Shown here: one piece after another, positions 1-5,447 of the stretch
Numbering within the stretch: position 1 is the stretch's first letter
Layout of the letters: each line of letters opens with the position of its first letter
DNA from: an uncultured Clostridia bacterium
GTDB lineage: Bacteria; Bacillota; Clostridia; Oscillospirales; Ruminococcaceae
Assembly (NCBI GenBank): GCA_947385505.1
Contig: CANDLP010000155.1
Span: 1-6,083, forward strand
Direction of reading: 5' to 3'
Length of the DNA stretch: 6,083 nt
Program-made: the position numbers and the translations under genes
The notes under the pieces: model-generated
What the model saw: the letters and a program-made list of their open reading frames with translations, nothing else
What the model was told of the DNA's origin: nothing
The model's database searches: none

Positions 1-45
1 GATGACGCTCCGTGACTGGAGTTCAGACGTGTGCTCTTCCGATCT
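1..45 (+). other. Illumina TruSeq adapter/index remnant (artifact, not genomic)
   Basis: Bases 12-45 match the TruSeq read-2 adapter, beginning GTGACTGGAGTTC and ending GCTCTTCCGATCT. Bases 4-11 (GACGCTCC) sit where the 8-base i7 index lies, and bases 1-3 (GAT) match the last bases of the P7 primer. Translated in the frame of the downstream gene, this gives the well-known contaminant peptide RDWSSDVCSSDL. Genomic sequence therefore starts at about base 46. The adapter match is seen directly; the index reading is inferred from position and length. Any start codon placed inside this stretch is spurious. Confidence 0.97.
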
Positions 46-46
46 T

Positions 47-766
47 ATAAAGATAAGCAATGAAATACCGTTTTTGTCGGTAAGCGTTACAAAAACCGAG
101 GTCTATGTGGTGGATAACGTTCCGTATATGACCGATACCTATTCTGACAGTGATATTTATGAGGGATCGTCGAGAAAAATTCAGGACGGGGAATATGGCG
201 TGAACGAGATAACCGCCGATATTTCTTATGTAAACGGAGTTGAAACACACAGAACGATTACCAATATAAATCAGCTTGTTGCTCCCGTGACCGAAATTAT
301 AGCCAGAGGCTCAAAGCCTACTCCCGAAGGCTCATTTAAGGCCGGAACCGCAGCGATAGGAAAGTTTTTATGGCCGGTTGACGGCGGTCATATAAGTCAG
401 TGGTCGCAATGGGACGGAGGATACTACGGACATAAGGGGATAGATATCGCCGGGCTTTATTACGGTCAGCCGGTTTATGTGGGAGCTGCGGGGGTTGTGA
501 CATATGCGGGCTATTCGCAGGGACTTGGTTACTATGTAGAGATTTATCATGAGGAATTGGGCGTAACAAGTACATATGCTCATAACTCCGCTTTATATGT
601 TTCCGCCGGTCAGAGAGTAGCTCAGGGCGAATGTATAGCGGGCGCAGGTTCTACGGGAAGATCGTCGGGCACGCATGTGCACTTTACGATTGAGGTAAAC
701 GGTAAATATGTGAATCCCAAGGATTATCTGGATATACCTCCCGGTACTCCGGAAATTTTAGTGTAA
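47..766 (+). CDS. G5 domain + M23/LytM metallopeptidase, 5'-truncated
   Basis: This is the C-terminal part (about 239 genuine residues) of a secreted or wall-attached peptidoglycan endopeptidase. The first genuine codon after the adapter begins near base 47; the true start lies off the contig. Residues are counted from the open frame that begins at base 2. Residues ~38-105 form a G5 domain, a wall/glycan-associated module, with the typical NEITADISYVNGVE and a GSK end. Residues ~122-243 form the LytM/M23 zinc peptidase: GHKGIDIA gives ligands H144 and D148, YAHN gives H194, and HVHF gives H225 and H227, the second being the third zinc ligand. The set of catalytic and zinc-binding residues is complete, so the domain should be active. 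Family enzymes cleave peptide cross-links of peptidoglycan. Signal peptide and any LysM or SH3 repeats would lie in the missing N-terminus. The gene ends just before a strong terminator and seems transcriptionally separate from what follows. Confidence 0.93.
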   Translation: MKISNEIPFLSVSVTKTEVYVVDNVPYMTDTYSDSDIYEGSSRKIQDGEYGVNEITADISYVNGVETHRTITNINQLVAPVTEIIARGSKPTPEGSFKAGTAAIGKFLWPVDGGHISQWSQWDGGYYGHKGIDIAGLYYGQPVYVGAAGVVTYAGYSQGLGYYVEIYHEELGVTSTYAHNSALYVSAGQRVAQGECIAGAGSTGRSSGTHVHFTIEVNGKYVNPKDYLDIPPGTPEILV

Positions 767-776
767 AAGAATATAC

Positions 777-815
777 GTGCGGCAGTGCTTTATTGCGTTG
801 CCGCACATATTTTTT
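777..815 (+). terminator. Rho-independent terminator after the M23 peptidase gene
   Basis: Bases 777-788 (GTGCGGCAGTGC) pair with 795-806 (GCGTTGCCGCAC) in a continuous 12-bp stem that includes two G-U pairs, with a 6-base loop TTTATT (789-794). The stem is followed by a run of six T at 810-815. It lies 10 bases after the peptidase stop codon, so it should end that transcript and insulate the downstream promoter. Confidence 0.93.
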
Positions 816-839
816 GGTTTGTATACTTAATAAAATGGT

Positions 840-868
840 TTGACTATTTTGGGAAAATGTGGTATAAT
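840..868 (+). promoter_or_regulatory. Sigma-A promoter with extended -10 for the hemerythrin operon
   Basis: The -35 box TTGACT (840-845) and the -10 box TATAAT (863-868) are separated by exactly 17 bases, with TGG (860-862) giving an extended -10. Transcription should begin near base 875, leaving a leader of roughly 50 bases before the ATG at 924. This is close to consensus, so strong basal expression is expected. The 8-mer TGTATACT at 820-827 lies 12 bases upstream of the -35 box and recurs upstream of the second promoter in this window. Confidence 0.9.
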
Positions 869-923
869 TATTAGGACAACATTGCGCTGTTTTGTAAAAA
901 ATAGAAGACAAGGGGTAACGTAT

Positions 924-1844
924 ATGAATAAAAAAATTGAAAACGTAGATGAAATTTTTGCTTGGAAAGATCAATACAGTGTAGGTGTGGAAGCGATTGA
1001 TGCAGACCATATCCGTTTGTTTACCATTGTTCGCAGATTATTGAAAAATCTTTTGCTTAATGATTATGAAAAGAACAAAAGAACCTGCATAGAGGTGGTA
1101 AAGTATCTGAAACAGTACACCGTTGAACATTTTGCCAGGGAGGAGGCTTTCCAGCTTAAGATATGCTACGGCGGATATTCCAATCATAAGCGTATCCATG
1201 ACAATATGAGAGAGATCACCATTCCGGCTCTTGAAAAGCAAATGGAAGAAACGGATTATTCGGAAGAATCGGTGGAACATTTTGCCGGCGCTTGTGCAGG
1301 CTGGCTTACAGCTCATGTAATGCTTGAAGATCAGGCAATGGTAGGAAAGGTGAAGAGTCAGTGGGCGGCTGATCTGGATACTGATGCTATTACTTTGCTG
1401 CAGGCCAAAGCGGAAGAGTTTATGAACAACGTCTTCCAGATCGAAATAGAGGCTGAAAATCTTAACTATGACGGATATGATATAGGAGAGTCGCTTTATT
1501 ACTATACTATTTTCAGAGGTGAAGAAAATAATGTTCACCGTGTGGCTACGGTCATAAACCGTGGTCTTTTGTGTCATACTATCGGAAAGCTGATGGGTAA
1601 GGAGGTCAGAACTCTGGATGAGATTGCCATGTCCATTATCAGCGAGCTGACGAAAAGCTTTACTGAAAACTTTATAAAGGAATATACTAATGAAAGTATC
1701 AAGCTTATCGGAGACGGCACTGTGGACAGAAGCAGATTTGAGACAGATTTTAAAACAAGTCATCCCGATATAAGCATGCTTTGGAATTCCCCTTACGGAA
1801 GAATTGCTTTCAGCGTCAAGACAAAAAAGACAAAATTGGCTTGA
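924..1844 (+). CDS. Bacteriohemerythrin domain fused to CheX-like domain
   Basis: This is a 306-residue cytoplasmic protein. The start at 924 is chosen because AGGGG (911-915) lies 8 bases upstream and the leader carries a good promoter; a longer TTG-started frame would begin inside the -35 box. Residues ~10-142 form a hemerythrin domain with all seven di-iron ligands at canonical spacing: H29, H69, E73 (HFAREE), H88, H92 (NHKRIH), H131 and D136 (HVMLED). Such domains bind O2, and in some proteins sense O2, redox state or NO. Residues ~155-303 resemble CheX/CheC-type CheY-P phosphatase domains, best in LDEIAMSIISELTKSF (231-246), which aligns with LDELALSAIGELGNMT of Thermotoga CheX (recalled, not searched). 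The catalytic ExxN is ExxK here (E241, K244), so phosphatase activity is doubtful. There is no signal peptide or membrane helix, and the tail is basic (KTKKTK). It is the first gene after its promoter and probably co-transcribed with the importer genes. The hemerythrin call is very sure; the CheX-like call is moderately sure. Confidence 0.9.
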   Translation: MNKKIENVDEIFAWKDQYSVGVEAIDADHIRLFTIVRRLLKNLLLNDYEKNKRTCIEVVKYLKQYTVEHFAREEAFQLKICYGGYSNHKRIHDNMREITIPALEKQMEETDYSEESVEHFAGACAGWLTAHVMLEDQAMVGKVKSQWAADLDTDAITLLQAKAEEFMNNVFQIEIEAENLNYDGYDIGESLYYYTIFRGEENNVHRVATVINRGLLCHTIGKLMGKEVRTLDEIAMSIISELTKSFTENFIKEYTNESIKLIGDGTVDRSRFETDFKTSHPDISMLWNSPYGRIAFSVKTKKTKLA

Positions 1845-1917
1845 TAATATATGTACAAATCTTGTGAATGCAGGTTTTGACAAACAGATATATAACAGAA
1901 CAGGAAAGGTGAACAAA

Positions 1918-2973
1918 ATGAAATTAAAAAATATCGTGAAAAAGCTTACGGCTGTGTTTTTATGCGCGGGAATTTTAACCGCCTGCGGCAACGCCTCGGA
2001 TAACAATGAGGACACTGTTACAAACAGTCGGCAGGAAGAAAGCGCCTCTGTAAGTTCTGCCGAAAAGCCGGAAGAAAACAGCTCGGACAGTGAAAAAGTA
2101 AGGATTACTGCTTTAAGCGGCCCGACAGCTATGGGTATGACTAAGCTTATGTCGGACAACGAAAGCGGCAGATATGGATATGATTTTAATATTGTATCCG
2201 CTGTGGACGAGGTTTCGCCTTTGGTTGTAAAGGGAGATACAGATATTTTCTGTGTGCCCGCAAATCTTGCTTCGGTATTGTACAATAAGACCGAAGGAGG
2301 CGTTCAGGTATTGGCGGTAAACACGTTGGGCGTTATTTATATTTGCGAAAACGGTGATACAGTAAAAGGAATTTCTGATTTAAAGGGTAAAACCGTTTAT
2401 GCAAGCGGAAAGGGCGCTACTCCCGAATACGCGCTGAACTATATTCTGACCAAAAACGGAATTGATCCCGAAAATGACCTTACAATAGAGTGGAAAAGCG
2501 AACATGCCGAATGTCTTGCAGCACTGTTGGCTGATGAAAACGGAGTGGCGATGCTTCCTCAGCCGTTTGTTACCAGTGCAAAGCTCCAGAATGAAGGGGT
2601 AAATGTTGTTCTTGATCTTACAGAGGAATGGGATAAGCTGGGCGACGGAAGCTCAATGATAACAGGTGTTGTTGCCACAAGAAAAGACTTTGCCGAGAAA
2701 AATCCGGACGTTGTAAATGAGTTCCTTTCTCGTTACGCTGAATCTGTGGATTATGTCAACACAAATGTGACGGAAGCCGCAGGGCTCGTGGAAAAATACG
2801 GAATTATTAAGGCAGCGGTAGCCGAAAAGGCTATTCCGGAATGTAATATAGTCTGCATTACCTCCAATGAAATGAAAGAAGCACTGTCGGGTTATCTTAA
2901 GGTGCTTTTGGAGCAAAATCCGCAGTCTGTGGGCGGCGCGGAGCCTAAGGAGGATTTTTATTACGTAGCATAG
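1918..2973 (+). CDS. ABC transporter solute-binding lipoprotein (NMT1/TauA/SsuA-like)
   Basis: This 351-residue lipoprotein captures substrate outside the membrane for an importer. The start at 1918 follows AGGAAAGGTG (1902-1911) by 6 bases. The N-terminus is a type II signal peptide: basic KLKNIVKK, a hydrophobic stretch, then lipobox LTAC with the lipidated Cys at residue 23. Residues ~24-60 are a Ser/Glu/Asn-rich linker. From residue 61 (VRITALSGPTAMGM) the protein has the two-lobed periplasmic-binding fold of the COG0715 type, with KGDTDIFCVPANLASVLYN (105-123), NTLGVIYI (135-142), DLKGKTVYASGKG (154-166) and MLPQPFVTSA (212-221). Length is normal. The family binds nitrate, sulfonates, taurine or pyrimidine-type ligands; nothing here identifies the substrate. 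The permease and ATPase follow directly. The gap before it (73 bases) shows no terminator, so it is probably read through from the hemerythrin promoter. Confidence 0.93.
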   Translation: MKLKNIVKKLTAVFLCAGILTACGNASDNNEDTVTNSRQEESASVSSAEKPEENSSDSEKVRITALSGPTAMGMTKLMSDNESGRYGYDFNIVSAVDEVSPLVVKGDTDIFCVPANLASVLYNKTEGGVQVLAVNTLGVIYICENGDTVKGISDLKGKTVYASGKGATPEYALNYILTKNGIDPENDLTIEWKSEHAECLAALLADENGVAMLPQPFVTSAKLQNEGVNVVLDLTEEWDKLGDGSSMITGVVATRKDFAEKNPDVVNEFLSRYAESVDYVNTNVTEAAGLVEKYGIIKAAVAEKAIPECNIVCITSNEMKEALSGYLKVLLEQNPQSVGGAEPKEDFYYVA

Positions 2974-3012
2974 TATACGCTGTACAATAAAATTTTAAGG
3001 GCATACCGTAAA

Positions 3013-3759
3013 ATGAAAAAACACGTTATATCACTGCTTTGCGTGCTTTTCTGGCTTGTTATATGGCAAATCGGCGCTATGGCGCTTGATCAGAGCATAT
3101 TGCTTGTAACTCCCGTTAAAGTGGCGGTAAAATTAACGGAGCTTATACCGAGTACGGATTTTTGGAAAAGTGTTTTATTTTCAGCGGGAAGAATACTTGC
3201 CGGTTTTGCATTGGGGCTTTTTACCGGAACAGGTCTGGCGGTGCTTTCCGGAAAATACGGCTTTATGCGGAGACTTTTTTCTCCGCTTATTTCCGTGCTT
3301 AAATCTGTTCCGGTAGCTTCTTTTACAATTTTGGCGCTTATATGGGTTTCTTCAAAAAATCTTTCGGTGCTTGTTACTTTTCTTATTTGCGTGCCGATAG
3401 TATATTTAAATATGCTGGAAGGAATTGATTCGCTTGATCCTAAACTGAAGGAAATGGCGTCAATATTCGGCATTCCCCCTTGGCGCAGATTTGTGGGAAT
3501 TTATTTGTCTCAGGTTTTGCCTTATTTTCGTTCGGCTGCGGGTTTAGCCATAGGTCTATGCTGGAAATCGGGGGCGGCGGCGGAAGTTATAGGTATACCC
3601 GACGGTTCGATCGGCGAAAAACTTTACCAGGCGAAAATTTATCTTGAGACCGCTGATCTTTTCGCTTGGACAGTGGTTATTATTTTTGTAAGCCGGCTTT
3701 GCGAAAAAGCTTTTATGTTTGCTGTAAAGCTTCTTGTAAACCGCGTTGAGCGTATGTGA
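3013..3759 (+). CDS. ABC transporter permease (SsuC/TauC-like)
   Basis: This 248-residue integral membrane protein is the channel-forming subunit of the importer, presumably a homodimer. The start at 3013 follows AAGGG (2997-3001) by 11 bases and lies 39 bases after the lipoprotein stop. About six hydrophobic segments are visible: ~5-25, 58-80, 92-112, 117-138, 173-194 and 216-238. The cytoplasmic EAA loop that contacts the ATPase is at 147-170: E147, G153 and I163 keep the EAA-x3-G-x9-I spacing. The usual I-x-L-P is I-Y-L-S, with LP only at 169-170. Length and order match permeases of the nitrate/sulfonate/taurine class. With one solute-binding protein, one permease and one ATPase in a row the importer is complete. 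Substrate is unknown. Confidence 0.92.
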   Translation: MKKHVISLLCVLFWLVIWQIGAMALDQSILLVTPVKVAVKLTELIPSTDFWKSVLFSAGRILAGFALGLFTGTGLAVLSGKYGFMRRLFSPLISVLKSVPVASFTILALIWVSSKNLSVLVTFLICVPIVYLNMLEGIDSLDPKLKEMASIFGIPPWRRFVGIYLSQVLPYFRSAAGLAIGLCWKSGAAAEVIGIPDGSIGEKLYQAKIYLETADLFAWTVVIIFVSRLCEKAFMFAVKLLVNRVERM

Positions 3760-3851
3760 CAGGAGCGTAAGTTTAGATTTAAAATAAATGTATTCTTTCA
3801 AATCCGCCGCGTTTGTGCTTTTGCTGCAAACACTTCCTTAAGAGGAAAGGG

Positions 3852-4475
3852 ATGATCATAGAGATGGGCGTTATTGTATCTGATTTAAAAAAATCTTATG
3901 GAAGCAATGTCGTCCTGAACGGCTTCTCACATGAATTTACTAACGGGAAAGTTACCGCTGTGGTAGGACAATCTGGATGCGGAAAATCCACGCTTTTAGC
4001 TGTTATAATGGGGATTTTGCCGCTTGACAGCGGTATTGTGCAATGCCCTAAGCCGATAAGCGCTGTTTTTCAGGAAAACAGATTATGCGATAATCTTACC
4101 GTTTCCGCCAATATAAGGCTTGTTACAGGAAAAAAGTACGGAGAGCGTGAAATTGCCGCTCAATTGTCACAAATAGGACTTAATGGCTGTGAAAATAAAG
4201 CCGTGAGAGAGCTCAGCGGGGGTATGAAGCGAAGAGTGGCATTATTAAGGGCTTTAATGGCGGATTTTGAGGTGCTCTTTCTTGACGAACCCTTTAAAGG
4301 TCTTGATAATGATACAAAAAAGCTTGTAATGGAGTATTGCAAAGGTAAGATAGCAGGGAAAACCGTTATATTTGTTACTCATGATGATTGTGAATGTGAG
4401 TTTTTTTCCGACGAGGTCATTGAACTGCGTATTGAAGATGCACGAATTGCGGATTATAAAGATCAAGATACATGA
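3852..4475 (+). CDS. ABC transporter ATP-binding protein (SsuB/TauB-like, compact)
   Basis: This is the 207-residue cytoplasmic ATPase that powers the importer. The start at 3852 is preferred because AGAGG (3841-3845) lies 6 bases upstream; an ATG at 3864 (residue 5) is a possible alternative. All nucleotide-binding motifs are present: Walker A GQSGCGKST (39-47), Q-loop Q74 in AVFQEN, signature LSGGM (121-125), Walker B VLFLDEP with catalytic E146, D-loop GLD (150-152) and switch H177 in VTHDD. The protein is shorter than the usual 240-260 residues. The Walker A to Q-loop stretch is about 8 residues shorter than in typical SsuB proteins, and the C-terminal extension is nearly absent. The 92-base gap after the permease has no T-tract terminator but carries a small hairpin over the Shine-Dalgarno. 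Its TGA falls 14 bases before the next gene, so translation may be coupled. Confidence 0.92.
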   Translation: MIIEMGVIVSDLKKSYGSNVVLNGFSHEFTNGKVTAVVGQSGCGKSTLLAVIMGILPLDSGIVQCPKPISAVFQENRLCDNLTVSANIRLVTGKKYGEREIAAQLSQIGLNGCENKAVRELSGGMKRRVALLRALMADFEVLFLDEPFKGLDNDTKKLVMEYCKGKIAGKTVIFVTHDDCECEFFSDEVIELRIEDARIADYKDQDT

Positions 4476-4489
4476 AAGGAAACTATCAA

Positions 4490-5149
4490 ATGGCGGATTA
4501 CACCGTTTTGTATAACCCTTTGGCAGGAAACGGAAGGGGAGAGGCTGAAGCAAAAAAGTTAGTTCGTATCTTGAATAACGATACGCTGCATTTTTACAAT
4601 ATGACTGATATTGAGAGTTATAATGATTTTTTTGAAAGGCTTTCCGACAGCACAAATTTAGTCATATGCGGCGGCGACGGTACACTGAACCGTTTTGTTA
4701 ATGAGACAGACGAAAAGTATTTTGATAGGGATATTTACTATTACGCCGCAGGAACGGGAAATGATTTCCTGCTTGATGTGGGGGAAAAAAAGGGAAGCGC
4801 CCCTTTTAAAATAAACAAGTACATAGTGAATTTGCCTACTGTTACAATAAGCGGAATAACCTCAAAATTCATAAACGGAATAGGCTACGGCATTGACGGT
4901 TATTGCTGTGAGGAAGGCGACAGGTTAAGGAAAATACCGGGTAAAAAGGTGAATTATGCGGCGATCGCTATTAAAGGTTTATTGGGAAAGTACAATGCCG
5001 TAAACGCCAAGGTCACCGTTGACGGAAAACAGATAGACGGGGAAACGATCTCCGGAGTAACTGAATACCGTGTAAATGCGTATATAAACAAAAAAACAGA
5101 AAAAGACGGGAGTGTTCCGTCGGAAGTATTTTCATCGGCAGTAAGATAA
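4490..5149 (+). CDS. Diacylglycerol-kinase-family lipid kinase with internal in-frame deletion
   Basis: The product is 219 residues. The start at 4490 follows AAAGGA (4475-4480) by 9 bases; an ATG at 4472 overlapping the ATPase stop lies ahead of that site and is rejected. The N-terminal two thirds are intact DAGK/YegS/BmrU type: YNPLAGNGRG (8-17), nucleotide-binding GGDGTLNR (61-68), AAGTGNDF (86-93) and NGIGYGIDGYCCE (129-141). Family members phosphorylate diacylglycerol or related lipids with ATP at the membrane. After VNAKVTVDGK (171-180) the sequence jumps straight to QIDGETISGVTEYRV (181-195), which in full-length relatives (about 300 residues) is the extreme C-terminal strand. The segment expected between them, including the YGGGM motif, is missing: by my recollection of the family, about 85 residues. 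Both sides are in the same frame, so this is a clean deletion, real or from misassembly. Activity is doubtful. It closes the probable importer operon; its role there is not evident. Confidence 0.88.
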   Translation: MADYTVLYNPLAGNGRGEAEAKKLVRILNNDTLHFYNMTDIESYNDFFERLSDSTNLVICGGDGTLNRFVNETDEKYFDRDIYYYAAGTGNDFLLDVGEKKGSAPFKINKYIVNLPTVTISGITSKFINGIGYGIDGYCCEEGDRLRKIPGKKVNYAAIAIKGLLGKYNAVNAKVTVDGKQIDGETISGVTEYRVNAYINKKTEKDGSVPSEVFSSAVR

Positions 5150-5222
5150 TCATTAACATAATAATTTGATGTGCAAAAGAAATAAATATTTTAATATATT
5201 ATAACGCGTCCATATAAAGTTC

Positions 5223-5313
5223 AATATGCATATTTTCGGCAAATTTTGCCGTCTGCTGCGTTAAAATTTTTTGAAATATGACAATATTCCTGCAAAATTT
5301 TACTTTGCAGGAA
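5223..5313. repeat. Compound inverted-repeat (stem-loop) element
   Basis: An outer stem is formed by AATAT (5223-5227) with ATATT (5284-5288) and CATATTT (5229-5235) with AAATATG (5274-5280). It encloses a smaller hairpin CGGCA (5237-5241) / TGCCG (5247-5251). Next to it, TTCCTGCAAA (5287-5296) and TTTGCAGGAA (5304-5313) form a perfect 10-bp stem with a 7-base loop. A T-run lies at 5265-5272 but not directly after either strong stem, so these are not classic terminators on either strand. It could be a dispersed palindromic element of the REP/MITE kind, a 3' stabilising structure or a small RNA; the pairing is seen, the function is not known. Confidence 0.6.
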
Positions 5314-5367
5314 ATAAAATTATACTTGAAAATCTGTATACTGATTTTATGTGTACACGATCTAAAC

Positions 5368-5396
5368 TTGACTATTTTTTATGATTGTGATAAAAT
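5368..5396 (+). promoter_or_regulatory. Sigma-A promoter with extended -10 for the membrane GGDEF-type gene
   Basis: The -35 box TTGACT (5368-5373) and the -10 box TAAAAT (5391-5396) are 17 bases apart, with TGA (5388-5390) as an extended -10. Transcription would start near 5403, leaving a leader of about 45 bases. The block TTGACTATTTT is identical in 11 bases to the start of the hemerythrin promoter at 840-850. The palindrome GTGTACAC ends 9 bases upstream of the -35 box and could be an operator, though this is only a possibility. Confidence 0.85.
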
Positions 5397-5447
5397 ATAT
5401 TTGTGATTTATACGGTGATATTTAGATTGAATGGAGAAATGAAGTTT

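Larger units (their letters stand above)
5150..5447. other. 298-base intergenic region, A/T-rich and structured
   Basis: No gene is supported here. Bases 5150-5220 are A/T-rich without a clear terminator. Bases 5223-5313 hold nested inverted repeats, listed separately. The 8-mer TGTATACT (5335-5342) and the palindrome GTGTACAC (5351-5358) lie just upstream of the promoter at 5368-5396. The rest (5397-5447) is the leader of the next gene, ending with GGAG at 5433-5436. Confidence 0.75.

Noticed and set aside
2..46. ATG at base 2 as the start of the peptidase gene
   Set aside because: It lies within adapter sequence; the encoded first 14-15 residues are a known contaminant peptide.
840..923. 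TTG at 840 as a longer start of the hemerythrin gene
   Set aside because: The codon is part of the -35 box and precedes the predicted transcription start; the ATG at 924 has a proper ribosome binding site.
1818..1835. Tandem AGACAAAA repeat at the end of the hemerythrin gene
   Set aside because: Two short copies that simply encode a basic KTKKTK tail; too short and A-rich to mean more.
1877..1896. Possible promoter before the lipoprotein gene (TTGACA at 1877-1882 and TATAAC at 1891-1896)
   Set aside because: The boxes are only 8 bases apart, and nothing resembling a -10 box lies 16-18 bases after TTGACA.
1038..2285. Long open frame on the minus strand (415 codons)
   Set aside because: It runs opposite to two clearly recognised genes, spans their gap, shows no recognisable protein family and has low-complexity composition typical of an antisense shadow.
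3788..3841. 17-codon open frame MYSFKSAAFVLLLQTLP between permease and ATPase genes
   Set aside because: No ribosome binding site at suitable distance and no family evidence; a leader peptide is conceivable but unsupported.
3813..3851. Upstream TTG start for the ATPase
   Set aside because: It adds residues absent from ABC ATPases and has no Shine-Dalgarno; AGAGG fits the ATG at 3852.
4472..4489. ATG at 4472 overlapping the ATPase stop as kinase start
   Set aside because: The only good ribosome binding site (4475-4480) is downstream of it and is well spaced for the ATG at 4490, where the family's usual N-terminus begins.
5287..5313. Perfect 10-bp hairpin as a Rho-independent terminator
   Set aside because: No T-run follows on either strand, so it lacks the second required element.
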